Shown here piece after piece: positions 8,084-16,698 of a stretch of DNA of 64,000 nucleotides (its first letter is position 1; every line of letters begins with the position of its first letter). The DNA lies in assembly GCF_013283835.1 (NCBI RefSeq), contig NZ_CP054052.1, positions 806,001 to 870,000 of the forward strand, read 5' to 3'. The stretch is from Poseidonibacter lekithochrous (GTDB lineage Bacteria; Campylobacterota; Campylobacteria; Campylobacterales; Arcobacteraceae). The notes beneath the pieces are model-generated. The model did no database searches. It was given only the letters and a program-made list of their open reading frames with translations, and was not told where the DNA came from. The translations under genes and the position numbers were made by a program.

Positions 8084-10522
8084 GTGTCAAAAACAAAATG
8101 TAATCATTGTCATTTAACTTTTAATGATGATGTGATGATTAAAGAGGGTGAGTTAAGTTTTTGTTGTAATGGATGTCAAGGTGTATACCACTTACTAAAA
8201 GATGATGGTTTAGACTCTTTTTATGACAAATTAGGAAATAAAACAATTACGCCACCTTTAAATCTTGAGAATGATGACTTAGAAAAGTTTGATTCAATTA
8301 GTTTTACTAAATCTTATGTATCTACAAGTGATGATGGTTTTAATCAAGTTGATTTAATTATTGAAGGAATTCATTGTGCTGCTTGTGTTTGGTTAAATGA
8401 AAAAATACTTTATGAAACTACTGGGATTATTGAAGCTAATATCAATTTCACTACAAACAAAGCTAGAATTACTTGGGATGAAGATGAAATAAAACTATCA
8501 GAGATAATTTTAAGAATTAGATCAATTGGTTATAACGCTTATGCTTATGACTCTTCTTTAGCTGATGAAAAAGCAACAAAAGCAAAACGTGATTACTTTA
8601 TTAGAATGATGGTTGCAGTTGTTGGATCGATGAATATTATGATGTTAGGTGTTGCTAAATATTCTGGATTCTTTACTGGAATGAGTGATGATGTTAAATG
8701 GATGTTACACTTAGGTGAATTTTTACTTTCAACTCCTGTTTTACTTTATTCTGGATGGGTATTCTTCAAAGGTGCTTATTTTGGATTAAAAAACGGAATG
8801 TTAAATATGGATTTCTTAGTTGCTTCTGGTGCAACTTTAACATATATTTATTCACTATTTATTCTGTTTGGAGCAAAAGGGGAGAGTTATTTTGACTCTG
8901 TTGCTATGATCATTACTTTTGTACTTGTAGGTAAATACCTTGAGGTTATTGGTAAAAAATCTGCTGTAGATACACTTGATAAAATTAAATCAACTCTACC
9001 TCTTGAAGCTACAGTTATAGTAAATAACGAAAAGAAATCAGTATCTTTAAATAATATTAATATTGGTGATGTAATTGAAATTAAAACAGGTGATAAAGTA
9101 CCCGTTGATGGAATTATTACAAGTGGGGAAGCTTCTTTTGATGAATCATCATTAACAGGTGAATCTATTCCCGTATTTAAAACTATTGGTGACACTGTAT
9201 ATAGTGGAACAATTAATACTAATGCATTAATTCATTTTGAGGTTACAAAAGATTTTAAAAACTCAACTTTTTCATCTATTGTTACTTTATTAGAAGATTC
9301 TCTTAATTCTAAACCCAAAATTCAAACAAAAGCAAATGAAGTTTCAAGAGGTTTTACAGCAGCTATTTTAACTCTATCTTTTCTAACTTTTTTAGTTTGG
9401 TATTTCTTTGGAGTTGATTTAGGATTTGATTATGCTGATACTAATCATTTTGAAAAATCTTTTATTGTAGGTATTTCTGTAATTGTTATTGCTTGTCCTT
9501 GTGCTTTAGCTTTAGCTACTCCAATGGCTAGTTTAATTGGAATTTCACAGCTTGCAAAAAAAGGTCTTTTATTTAAAGAAGCTAAATTTATTGAATCTCT
9601 AGCAAATGTAAATTCTGTTGTTTTTGATAAAACAGGAACTTTGACAAAAGGTCAATTATCAGTAGTAAAAGCTAATATTTATGATGATAATAATGAAAAA
9701 CTATCTTTGCTTTATTCATTATTAGATTCTTCAAATCATCCAGTTAGTAAATCTGTAAAAAAATATTTAAAGGCTAACTTCTCACTAGAGTCAAAAAAAT
9801 TAAATTTAGTAAAAACTTTGAATGCAAAAGGTGTAAGTGCTCAATATAAAAATGATGAGGGTGAGAACTTTTCTTTACTTGGTGGAAATCAAGATTTAAT
9901 TAATGATTTTAATATTACATACTCTTTAGATTCAAATAATACAGTTTACATTTTTGCAATAAATGATGAAGTTATTGCTAGTTTTGAGCTTGAAGATGAA
10001 ATTAAAGAGAATGCAAAAGAGTTAATTGATTATTTAAAAGCAAATGATATTGAAGTAATAATGCTAACAGGAGATAATGAAAATGTTGCTAAAAAAGTTT
10101 CTTCGAGATTAGGTATTTCTAAATTCTATGCAAAACAAACTCCACAATCAAAAGCTTCCTTTATTAAAGAGTTTAAAAAAGAAGAAAAAATTGTAGTTAT
10201 GGTAGGAGATGGAGTTAATGACTCTGTTGCTTTATCTAATGCTGATGTTGCTGTTGCTATGGGAAATTCTGCTGATATTTCATTGCAGGTTTCTGATATA
10301 GTTTTATTAAACTCTTCTTTATATTCTCTACAAGAATCTTTTATAATCTCAAATAGAACTTACAAGTTTATAAAGCAAAATTTAGGTATATCTTTAGTTT
10401 ACAACATAGTTACAATACCTTTTGCGATGTTTGGATATGTTATACCTTTAGTTGCAGCACTGTCAATGAGTTTAAGCTCACTGCTTGTTGTATTAAATTC
10501 TCTTAGAATTAAAATGAAATAG
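8084..10522 (+). CDS. ccoI: CcoI-type copper P1B-ATPase for cbb3 oxidase assembly
   Basis: 812 residues starting at GTG after a TAGGAA site. The N terminus carries the extra Cys cluster typical of CcoI/FixI (C6xxC9 and C27-C28xxC31), then a heavy-metal domain 'GIHCAACVWL' (C98, C101). Transport core: 'CPC' at 471-473, phosphorylation 'DKTGTLT' (D515), 'TGES' loop, and 'GDGVNDSVAL'. It moves copper across the inner membrane for insertion into the CuB site of cbb3 cytochrome oxidase rather than for bulk copper resistance. ccoS follows eight bases later, which supports this over CopA. The ccoNOQP structural genes are not in the window. Confidence 0.93.
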   Translation: MSKTKCNHCHLTFNDDVMIKEGELSFCCNGCQGVYHLLKDDGLDSFYDKLGNKTITPPLNLENDDLEKFDSISFTKSYVSTSDDGFNQVDLIIEGIHCAACVWLNEKILYETTGIIEANINFTTNKARITWDEDEIKLSEIILRIRSIGYNAYAYDSSLADEKATKAKRDYFIRMMVAVVGSMNIMMLGVAKYSGFFTGMSDDVKWMLHLGEFLLSTPVLLYSGWVFFKGAYFGLKNGMLNMDFLVASGATLTYIYSLFILFGAKGESYFDSVAMIITFVLVGKYLEVIGKKSAVDTLDKIKSTLPLEATVIVNNEKKSVSLNNINIGDVIEIKTGDKVPVDGIITSGEASFDESSLTGESIPVFKTIGDTVYSGTINTNALIHFEVTKDFKNSTFSSIVTLLEDSLNSKPKIQTKANEVSRGFTAAILTLSFLTFLVWYFFGVDLGFDYADTNHFEKSFIVGISVIVIACPCALALATPMASLIGISQLAKKGLLFKEAKFIESLANVNSVVFDKTGTLTKGQLSVVKANIYDDNNEKLSLLYSLLDSSNHPVSKSVKKYLKANFSLESKKLNLVKTLNAKGVSAQYKNDEGENFSLLGGNQDLINDFNITYSLDSNNTVYIFAINDEVIASFELEDEIKENAKELIDYLKANDIEVIMLTGDNENVAKKVSSRLGISKFYAKQTPQSKASFIKEFKKEEKIVVMVGDGVNDSVALSNADVAVAMGNSADISLQVSDIVLLNSSLYSLQESFIISNRTYKFIKQNLGISLVYNIVTIPFAMFGYVIPLVAALSMSLSSLLVVLNSLRIKMK

Positions 10523-10530
10523 GAATATTT

Positions 10531-10773
10531 ATGATTAGTGATACTTTATTTATGATGTTAGTTGTTGGGCTTATTATCTCTTTTGCTTTATTACTACTAT
10601 TTGTTTGGGGTGCGAAAAGCGGACAATTTGATGATTCTAATAAAATGGTTGATGGTTTATTATTTGATAGTGTTGAAGATTTAAATGATGCTATTAATAA
10701 AGAAAATAAATTGAAAAATGCTAAAGAATCTAAAATTAAAAAAGATAGTGAAAAAGAAGATAAAAAAAGCTAG
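10531..10773 (+). CDS. ccoS: CcoS, cbb3 oxidase maturation protein
   Basis: An 80-residue protein with one N-terminal membrane helix (about 5-28), then 'FVWGAKSGQFDD', the hallmark of CcoS, and a lysine/glutamate-rich tail. CcoS is required for cofactor insertion into cbb3 oxidase. It follows ccoI by 8 bp. The lysine-rich tail is longer than the short CcoS proteins of other Proteobacteria. Confidence 0.9.
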   Translation: MISDTLFMMLVVGLIISFALLLLFVWGAKSGQFDDSNKMVDGLLFDSVEDLNDAINKENKLKNAKESKIKKDSEKEDKKS

Positions 10774-10794
10774 TCAATTAAGACTAACTTTTTT
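10762..10794. terminator. Bidirectional terminator between ccoS and the cytochrome c gene
   Basis: A-run, AGCTAGTC, loop AATTA, GACTAACT, T-run: an eight-pair stem with one mismatch between two convergent genes; it overlaps the ccoS stop codon. Confidence 0.7.
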
Positions 10795-10807
10795 GAAGAA
10801 TTACTAA

Positions 10808-11098
10808 TTATTTAAAAGCAGCAATTTTTTTAGATAATTCAGCAATATCAGCGTCAGAAAGTCTAGCAACTTGACCTTTCATAACACCTTTCATAGCTCC
10901 ACCGTAAGAACCATCTTTGTAACCTTTTAATGCAGCTACAAGTTTCGCTTCGTCCCATCCAGCGATAATTGCAGATTTACCTAATGCTTTCTTTTCACCG
11001 TTTTGACCGTGACATCCAGCACATGCAGCGAAAGACGCAGCAGATAAAGATGCAGCAGTTAAAGCAGCAAATAATGTAGTTAATACTAATTTCTTCAT
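10808..11098 (-). CDS. Small periplasmic c-type cytochrome (c553-like)
   Basis: 96 residues: signal peptide (about 1-20, ending in SAASFA-like residues), then the single haem site 'CAGCH', and 'MKGVMKGQ', which supplies the axial Met. It belongs to the class I, c553 type of small electron carriers that feed cbb3 oxidases in this phylum. It is convergent with ccoIS, so the location fits respiration although it is a separate transcript. AAGGAG lies just before the ATG. Confidence 0.9.
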   Translation of the reverse strand: MKKLVLTTLFAALTAASLSAASFAACAGCHGQNGEKKALGKSAIIAGWDEAKLVAALKGYKDGSYGGAMKGVMKGQVARLSDADIAELSKKIAAFK

Positions 11099-11292
11099 TG
11101 TTTCTCCTTAAATTTGAACAAATATTCTAGCTTTATTTTCTTTTTTTTTAGCTTAATACTTTTATTTAATTATTGTATATCAGTATAAGTGTTACCTATA
11201 ATTGTGCATTAATTGTGAAAGAATTTTTTAATTACTTTTTGCAAATATAAAGGGATATTTATATATAGTATATTTTTAATTTTGGGGTATTT

Positions 11293-11895
11293 ATGAACAA
11301 TGAAACAGTACTAGAAGTCAATGACTTAACTTTTTATTATAAAGAAAATTTTCCTATATATAAGAACTTCTCTATGGAGCTTAAAAGAGGTGAACTTTTC
11401 ACTATCTTTGGAAAAAGTGGTTCAGGTAAAACTACCTTATTTGAATTAATTACTGGAACAATAAAACCTCAAAAAGGGACAATTCGAAAAGAAAATCTTA
11501 GTTTGATTTTTCAAGATCCTTATAATTCTTTTCATCCTACATATACAATAATTGAACAAATTAAAGATGTTGTATTTTATGATTTTAAAGAGGATATGAA
11601 TGCTTTTTTACAAGAGTTAAGTCTTGATGCAAAACTTATAGAGAAACGTCCTCACGAATTAAGTGGAGGGCAATTACAAAGATGTTCAATATTAAGAGCA
11701 CTTTTAATGAAACCAAAACTTTTATTAGTTGATGAACCAACATCAGCTTTGGATAATGTCATTGCTTATGATGTTATGAAACTACTTATTAAATATCTTG
11801 ATTCATGTGCAATACTCTTAATTACACATGATATGGATTTAGCTACTTGGTGTAGTGACAAAATTATACGATTGGAAGAAGATGCAAGAAAATAA
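11293..11895 (+). CDS. Orphan ABC ATP-binding protein, Opp/Nik-like
   Basis: 200 residues. Walker A 'GKSGSGKTT', Q-loop 'LIFQDPYNSFHPTYT' (the form seen in peptide and nickel importer ATPases such as NikE/OppF), signature 'LSGGQLQRCSILRALL', Walker B 'LLLVDEPTSALD', switch His 'LITHDMD'. It is shorter than NikE or OppF because the C-terminal oligopeptide extension is missing. No permease or binding-protein gene is adjacent. It overlaps hemH by 14 bp and so is probably co-transcribed with it. Substrate unknown. Confidence 0.8.
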   Translation: MNNETVLEVNDLTFYYKENFPIYKNFSMELKRGELFTIFGKSGSGKTTLFELITGTIKPQKGTIRKENLSLIFQDPYNSFHPTYTIIEQIKDVVFYDFKEDMNAFLQELSLDAKLIEKRPHELSGGQLQRCSILRALLMKPKLLLVDEPTSALDNVIAYDVMKLLIKYLDSCAILLITHDMDLATWCSDKIIRLEEDARK

Positions 11896-12808
11896 AAAAG
11901 CCTTAGTTCTACTTAATATGGGTGGAGCTAGAAATAAAGATGAATTAAAAATGTTTTTAACAAATATGTTTAATGATAAAAATATATTAACAGTAAATCC
12001 ATTATTGAGAAAAATGATTGCTTTTTTTATTGTTAAATCAAGATTAGATGAAGCATGGACAAATTATGAAGAAATAGGAAATGCTTCTCCTATTAATCCT
12101 TTGACTGAAAAATTAGTAAATAAAGTAAATGAAAAAATAGGTGAATATAAAACATATCAAATGATGAGATATACTCCCCCATTTGCAAAAGATGTTATTG
12201 CTCAAATGAAAGAAGATGGAATTGAAGAGGTAGTTTTATTACCTCTATATCCTCAATACTCAACTACTACTACAAAGTCTTCATTAGAAGATTTTGAAAA
12301 GCATGCTAAGGGTGCATTTGAAACAAGAGTTATTGAGCCTTTTTATAAAAATGAAGCTTTTAATAATTGTATTATTGATGAGATTTCAAGTCAAACAAAT
12401 TTTCCTCAAGATTTTAATCTAATTTTCTCAGCTCATGGTCTTCCTCAAAAGATTGTTGATGCTGGTGATCCTTATGAAAAACAGATGATTGAACATGTTG
12501 AGATTTTAACTTCTATGTTAAACAATAGAGGTATGAATTTTAAGTCAATAAATTTAGCTTACCAATCAAAAGTAGGGCCAATGAAATGGCTAGATCCTTC
12601 ACTTGATGAAATGCTTACTAATTTTAAAAGTGAAAATGTAATTATTTATCCAATTGCTTTTATTGTTGATAATTCTGAAACAGACTTTGAATTGGCTATT
12701 GAGTATAAAGAGATAGCAGAAGAGATTGGTGTAAATGAATTTAAAGTATGTAAATGTGTAAATGATAATGATACATTTATTGAAGCTATTAAAAATATTA
12801 TAAAATAG
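11882..12808 (+). CDS. hemH: Ferrochelatase
   Basis: Inserts iron into protoporphyrin IX, the last step of haem synthesis. I start it at the ATG at 11882 (GGAAGAA just upstream), giving 308 residues beginning 'MQENKKALVLLNMGGA', which is where the family normally begins; an in-frame GTG at 11855 would add nine residues unlike the family. The catalytic 'FSAHGLPQ' and 'YPIAFIVDNSETDFEL' are present. It overlaps the upstream ABC gene and is followed 8 bp later by the AMMECR1 gene. Confidence 0.95.
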   Translation: MQENKKALVLLNMGGARNKDELKMFLTNMFNDKNILTVNPLLRKMIAFFIVKSRLDEAWTNYEEIGNASPINPLTEKLVNKVNEKIGEYKTYQMMRYTPPFAKDVIAQMKEDGIEEVVLLPLYPQYSTTTTKSSLEDFEKHAKGAFETRVIEPFYKNEAFNNCIIDEISSQTNFPQDFNLIFSAHGLPQKIVDAGDPYEKQMIEHVEILTSMLNNRGMNFKSINLAYQSKVGPMKWLDPSLDEMLTNFKSENVIIYPIAFIVDNSETDFELAIEYKEIAEEIGVNEFKVCKCVNDNDTFIEAIKNIIK

Positions 12809-12816
12809 GAATTAAT

Positions 12817-13365
12817 ATGAAAGTTGAACAAGCCTTATTAGAAGTAGCAAGAAATAGTATTCTTCATGAGTTTAACTCATCATTTATTATAGATAAAGAA
12901 GCATTAATAAAAGAGCATCCTATTTTAAGTGAACAAAGAGCTTGTTTTGTGACATTAAATTTAAATGGAAGATTAAGAGGTTGTATTGGTTCATTAATAG
13001 CTCACAAACCATTAATTGATGATGTGATTCATAATGCTTATAATGCTGCTTTCTCTGATTTAAGATTTAATAGATTAAGCCCTGAAGAGTTTAAACATAT
13101 ATCTATTGAAATATCTGTATTAACTCCTGCAATTAAACTTCCTTATGAAAATGTGGAAGATTTAAAAGAGAAAATAAAAGTAGGGGAGCATGGAGTAATT
13201 CTTGAATTAGATGGGAAAAGAGCTACCTTCTTACCTCAAGTTTGGGAGCAAATTCCTAATTTTGATGATTTTTTTACTCAACTATCTAAAAAAGCAGGTT
13301 TTCCTAACTCTTGTTTAGAAGACTTACCAACTATATATACTTACACTGCTATTAAGATAAAATAG
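12817..13365 (+). CDS. amrA: AMMECR1-domain protein (AmrA)
   Basis: 182 residues covering one AMMECR1 domain. The signature 'LNGRLRGCIGSL' is present, followed by 'AFSDLRFNRLSPEE' and 'VGEHGVILELDGKRATFLPQVW'. The family is widespread in bacteria, archaea and man, without a settled biochemical role. It sits directly before a radical SAM-MEMO fusion with which it overlaps by one base, forming the AmmeMemoRadiSam gene set. In the human homologue a conserved internal Cys/Glu site has been noted; here the Cys of RGCIG is kept. Confidence 0.92.
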   Translation: MKVEQALLEVARNSILHEFNSSFIIDKEALIKEHPILSEQRACFVTLNLNGRLRGCIGSLIAHKPLIDDVIHNAYNAAFSDLRFNRLSPEEFKHISIEISVLTPAIKLPYENVEDLKEKIKVGEHGVILELDGKRATFLPQVWEQIPNFDDFFTQLSKKAGFPNSCLEDLPTIYTYTAIKIK

Positions 13366-15140
13366 TGTTATATTTCAAAGAAGAGAATGATAGACTTGTT
13401 TGTCAATTATGCTCTTACTACTGTAAATTAAAACCTAATCAAACTGGTATTTGTGGCGTTAATAAAAATACTGGTGATAAAATAGAGTGTTTAGTATATG
13501 GACATATTGGTGCTATTAATATTGATCCAATTGAGAAAAAACCTCTTTATCACTTTTTGCCTAAAACTAAATCCTTATCTCTTGGAACTGTTGGTTGTAA
13601 TTTTAAGTGCTCTTTCTGTCAAAACCATGGAATGAGTCAAGAAAAAAACATTGATAAATCAAAATATCACAGTCCTCAAGATGTGGTAAATATTGCACGA
13701 AAATATAAATGTGAATCAATCTCTTATACTTACAATGAACCTACAATTTTTTATCCTTATGCAAAAGATATTGCAATTGAAGCTAAGAAATATGGAATTA
13801 AAAATGTATATGTTTCAAATGGTTTTGAAAGTTCAGAAGTAATTGATGATATGAAAGGTCTTATTGATGCTGTTAATATTGACCTTAAATGTTTTAATGA
13901 TAAATATTACAAAAAAAATCTTGGTGGAAACCTAAATCAAGTATTAGAAAATCTAAAACATTTTAAAAGAAATGGTATTTGGGTTGAGGTTACAACTCTC
14001 TTGGTTCCTACAAAAAATGATTCAAAAGAAGAGTTAGAATCAATTGCTAGATTTATAAAAGAAGAATTAGATGAGTTCACTCCTTGGCATATTTCTTCTT
14101 TTCATCCTGATTATAAAGATTTAGATTTACCAAGAACTTCCTTTGAGTCTTTGAAACTAGCTCATGATATTGGGAAAGATTTTGGATTAAAATATGTATA
14201 TATTGGGAATATTGGTTTTGATAATAATACACACTGCCCAAAGTGTAATGAAATAGTTTTAAAACGAAATAGATTTGAAGTATTAGAAAATAGTGTAAAA
14301 AATGGAAAATGTCCAAAGTGTAACTATGAATTAGAAGGGGTATATCCTAAAATGAAAAGTATAAGAAAAACTGGTTTTTGTGGTAGTTTCTATCCTGAAT
14401 CAAAAGAAGAAATCTTATCATATATAGATGATTTTAATAAGAACTTTGAAGTAAATGGAACTTTTGATACTAAAGCTATGATTGTTCCACACGCTGGCTA
14501 TGTATATAGTGGATTTACTGCAAATATTGCTTATAATATTTGTAAAGATAAAAAGCCTAAAAGAGTTATTGTAATAGGACCTACTCATAATGTTTATTAT
14601 GAAAAAGCAAGTGTTGCTTTATATGATGAGTATGAAACTCCTTTTGGAAATATAGAAATAGATAAGAAATATTCTCAAGAGTTAATAGAAAAATATGATG
14701 TTTTAGGTTTTAATGAAGAATTACATTTAGAACACTCAACAGAAACACAAGCTCCTTTTATAAAACACTATTTTCCAGATGCCCAAATTATAGAGATGAT
14801 ATATGGAAAAGTTGATTTCAAAGCTTTAAGTGAAGTAATAGATGAGTTTTTGGAAGATGAAGAAAATTTGATTTTAATATCAACAGACTTAAGTCATTTT
14901 CATACACAAGAAAAAGCAAATAAACTTGATAATATTTGTCTAAATGCAATAGCAAAAAAAGATATGGAAATGTTTGATGAAGGTTGTGAAGCCTGTGGGA
15001 AAATTGGTGTAAAAGCTATTATATACTCAGCTATAAAGAAAAACTATAATTCAAAAGTTTTACATTATTGTACTAGTTATAATAAAACAAAAGATGCATC
15101 AAGGGTTGTTGGTTATACATCAGCATTAATAGGAAATTAG
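13365..15140 (+). CDS. Radical SAM-MEMO1 fusion protein (AmrS-AmrB)
   Basis: 591 residues. Residues 13-30 hold a Cys cluster (C13xxC16, C20, C30); the radical SAM cluster is C78xxxC82xxC85 in 'GCNFKCSFCQN', with the AmrS-type TIM barrel up to about 285. A zinc-ribbon follows (C291xxC294 and C316xxC319). Residues about 335-591 are a complete MEMO domain: 'VPHAGYVYSG' (H376), 'GPTHNV' (H408), 'STDLSHF' and 'CEACGKIG' (C544), matching the His-His-Cys metal site described for human MEMO1. The two parts are usually separate genes. It starts at GTG, overlapping amrA by one base with a weak ribosome site, so translation is probably coupled. Substrate unknown. Confidence 0.9.
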   Translation: MLYFKEENDRLVCQLCSYYCKLKPNQTGICGVNKNTGDKIECLVYGHIGAINIDPIEKKPLYHFLPKTKSLSLGTVGCNFKCSFCQNHGMSQEKNIDKSKYHSPQDVVNIARKYKCESISYTYNEPTIFYPYAKDIAIEAKKYGIKNVYVSNGFESSEVIDDMKGLIDAVNIDLKCFNDKYYKKNLGGNLNQVLENLKHFKRNGIWVEVTTLLVPTKNDSKEELESIARFIKEELDEFTPWHISSFHPDYKDLDLPRTSFESLKLAHDIGKDFGLKYVYIGNIGFDNNTHCPKCNEIVLKRNRFEVLENSVKNGKCPKCNYELEGVYPKMKSIRKTGFCGSFYPESKEEILSYIDDFNKNFEVNGTFDTKAMIVPHAGYVYSGFTANIAYNICKDKKPKRVIVIGPTHNVYYEKASVALYDEYETPFGNIEIDKKYSQELIEKYDVLGFNEELHLEHSTETQAPFIKHYFPDAQIIEMIYGKVDFKALSEVIDEFLEDEENLILISTDLSHFHTQEKANKLDNICLNAIAKKDMEMFDEGCEACGKIGVKAIIYSAIKKNYNSKVLHYCTSYNKTKDASRVVGYTSALIGN

Positions 15141-15884
15141 ATGTTTTTTTTGAAGAAATTTATATCATCTTTTTTAATGCCAGTTCCTATTGGGCTTTTC
15201 TTATTTGCTTTGGGAATTTATTTTTTATTTAGAAACTCATATACAAAAGCAAAAGTATTTTTATTTTTGACTCTAACTTGGTTTGCTTTGTTATCTTATT
15301 CACCTGTAGCTAATGCAATTTTAGCTCCTTTAGAGAACTCTCATAAGGCATTATTACAAACACCAAAAGTTGATTATATTTTGGTTTTAGGGAATGGACA
15401 TTTCTCAAATGAAAATTTAAGTATTACTTCTCAGGTTAATACTACTGCTATTAATAGATTAAATGAGGGGATCAAACATTATAATATTTTAGAAAATGCA
15501 AAATTAGTTGTATCTGGTTATGGTGGATATGATAGAAATCCACATGCTTTTATGCAAAGTATTCTCTCCTCTTCTTTAGGTGTGGATAAAAAAGATATTA
15601 TAAGGTTTGATAATCCCAGAGATACAAGAGAAGAAGCCTTAGCTATGAAAAAACTAGTAGGAGATAAGTCTTTTATTTTAGTTACATCAGCATCTCATAT
15701 GAAAAGAGCTGTATTATTATTTAAAAAATTAGGATTGAATCCAATTCCTGCTCCTACGAATCATTTAGCACATAATAAAAAAGGCTTTTCTTTTTATTTT
15801 TCAGGAGGAAATATTCATAAAGTTGAAGTTGCAATACATGAATATTTAGGTCTAATTTGGTACAAAATTAAAGGCTATATTTAA
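15141..15884 (+). CDS. ElyC/YdcF-type DUF218 membrane protein
   Basis: 247 residues with two N-terminal membrane helices (about 10-30 and 38-55) followed by a DUF218 domain: 'VDYILVLGNGH', 'RLNEGIKHYN', 'LVVSGYGG', 'DTREEALAMKKLV' and 'LVTSASHMKRAVLLFKKLG'. The two-helix layout matches ElyC (YcbC), which affects peptidoglycan and envelope lipid-carrier metabolism in Escherichia coli. It begins on the base after the upstream stop, so it belongs to the hemH-amr operon. Whether it works with the Amr proteins is not known. Confidence 0.85.
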   Translation: MFFLKKFISSFLMPVPIGLFLFALGIYFLFRNSYTKAKVFLFLTLTWFALLSYSPVANAILAPLENSHKALLQTPKVDYILVLGNGHFSNENLSITSQVNTTAINRLNEGIKHYNILENAKLVVSGYGGYDRNPHAFMQSILSSSLGVDKKDIIRFDNPRDTREEALAMKKLVGDKSFILVTSASHMKRAVLLFKKLGLNPIPAPTNHLAHNKKGFSFYFSGGNIHKVEVAIHEYLGLIWYKIKGYI

Positions 15885-15915
15885 TATACGAAACTTAAAG
15901 TAAATTACGCTAAAA

Positions 15916-15932
15916 TTGCAACTTTGTTGCAA
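15916..15932. promoter_or_regulatory. Dyad over the start of the zinc-type ABC operon
   Basis: TTGCAAC-TTT-GTTGCAA is a perfect 7+7 inverted repeat. A TAAAAT box (15911-15916) touches its left edge, so the predicted transcription start lies inside it, a usual place for a repressor. The sequence does not match the Zur consensus I know from enterobacteria; a zinc-responsive regulator is inference from the downstream genes. Confidence 0.45.
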
Positions 15933-15945
15933 ATAAAGGTAGAAA

Positions 15946-16689
15946 TTGAAAATATTAGATGTAGAAAATTTATCATATGAATATGGTAAAAATACTAAAG
16001 TCTTAGAAGATATAAATCTTAGTATCAATAGTGACGATTTTCTAGCAATCATTGGTCCCAATGGTGGTGGAAAATCAACTCTTCTAAAACTAATCTTAGG
16101 TTTATTAAAACCACAAAATGGAAAAATTCAAAAAAATATTAAAAATGATGATATAGGTTATGTTCCACAAAATACAAACCTAAATACTGATTTTCCCATA
16201 ACTGCATTAGAAGTAGTTCTAATGGGTCATATTGGAGTAAGAAGAAAAATATTTGGTTATTCAAATCATGATATCTCTTGTGCTAAGAATTCTTTAGAAC
16301 AAGTAGGAATGAAAGGTTTTGAAGATCGAAAAATTGGAGACTTAAGTGGAGGTCAAAGACAAAGAGTATTTATTGCACGTGCTCTTTGTGCAAAACCCAC
16401 AGTAATTTTATTAGATGAACCAACAGCAAGTATTGATGTTAAAGGTCAAAATGAAATTTATGAACTACTAAAAGATCTAAACAAAGAGATTTGTATAGTA
16501 GTAGTAAGTCATGATATCTCAGTACTTTTAAATTATGCAAAAAACGTAGCTCATGTGAATAAGTCATTGGTTTATCATAAACTTGAAAGTATTAAAAAAG
16601 ATATTAATACAACTGATGATCATTTATGTGAAGTAGAACTTCTTTCAGCACTTGGGAAAACTCAAGTTTGTTGTGATCATAAGCATTAA
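15946..16689 (+). CDS. znuC: Zinc/manganese-type ABC transporter ATP-binding protein
   Basis: 247 residues starting at TTG with AAAGGT upstream. Walker A 'GPNGGGKST', 'GYVPQNTNLNTDFPITALEVVLMG', signature 'LSGGQRQRVFIARAL', Walker B 'VILLDEPTASID', switch 'VVSHD'. The 'VPQ...DFPITALEVV' segment is characteristic of the zinc/manganese/iron-chelate (A-1) importers. The tail 'DDHLCEVELLSALGKTQVCCDHKH' is rich in Cys and His, which could sense or bind metal. znuB follows after 9 bp; no metal-binding periplasmic protein gene is adjacent. Zinc is the likeliest metal, manganese the alternative. Confidence 0.82.
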   Translation: MKILDVENLSYEYGKNTKVLEDINLSINSDDFLAIIGPNGGGKSTLLKLILGLLKPQNGKIQKNIKNDDIGYVPQNTNLNTDFPITALEVVLMGHIGVRRKIFGYSNHDISCAKNSLEQVGMKGFEDRKIGDLSGGQRQRVFIARALCAKPTVILLDEPTASIDVKGQNEIYELLKDLNKEICIVVVSHDISVLLNYAKNVAHVNKSLVYHKLESIKKDINTTDDHLCEVELLSALGKTQVCCDHKH

Positions 16690-16698
16690 GGATAAGAT

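Noticed and set aside
11855-11881. N-terminal extension of ferrochelatase from GTG
   Set aside because: Nine residues that translate the end of the ABC gene in another frame; the ATG at 11882 fits the family.
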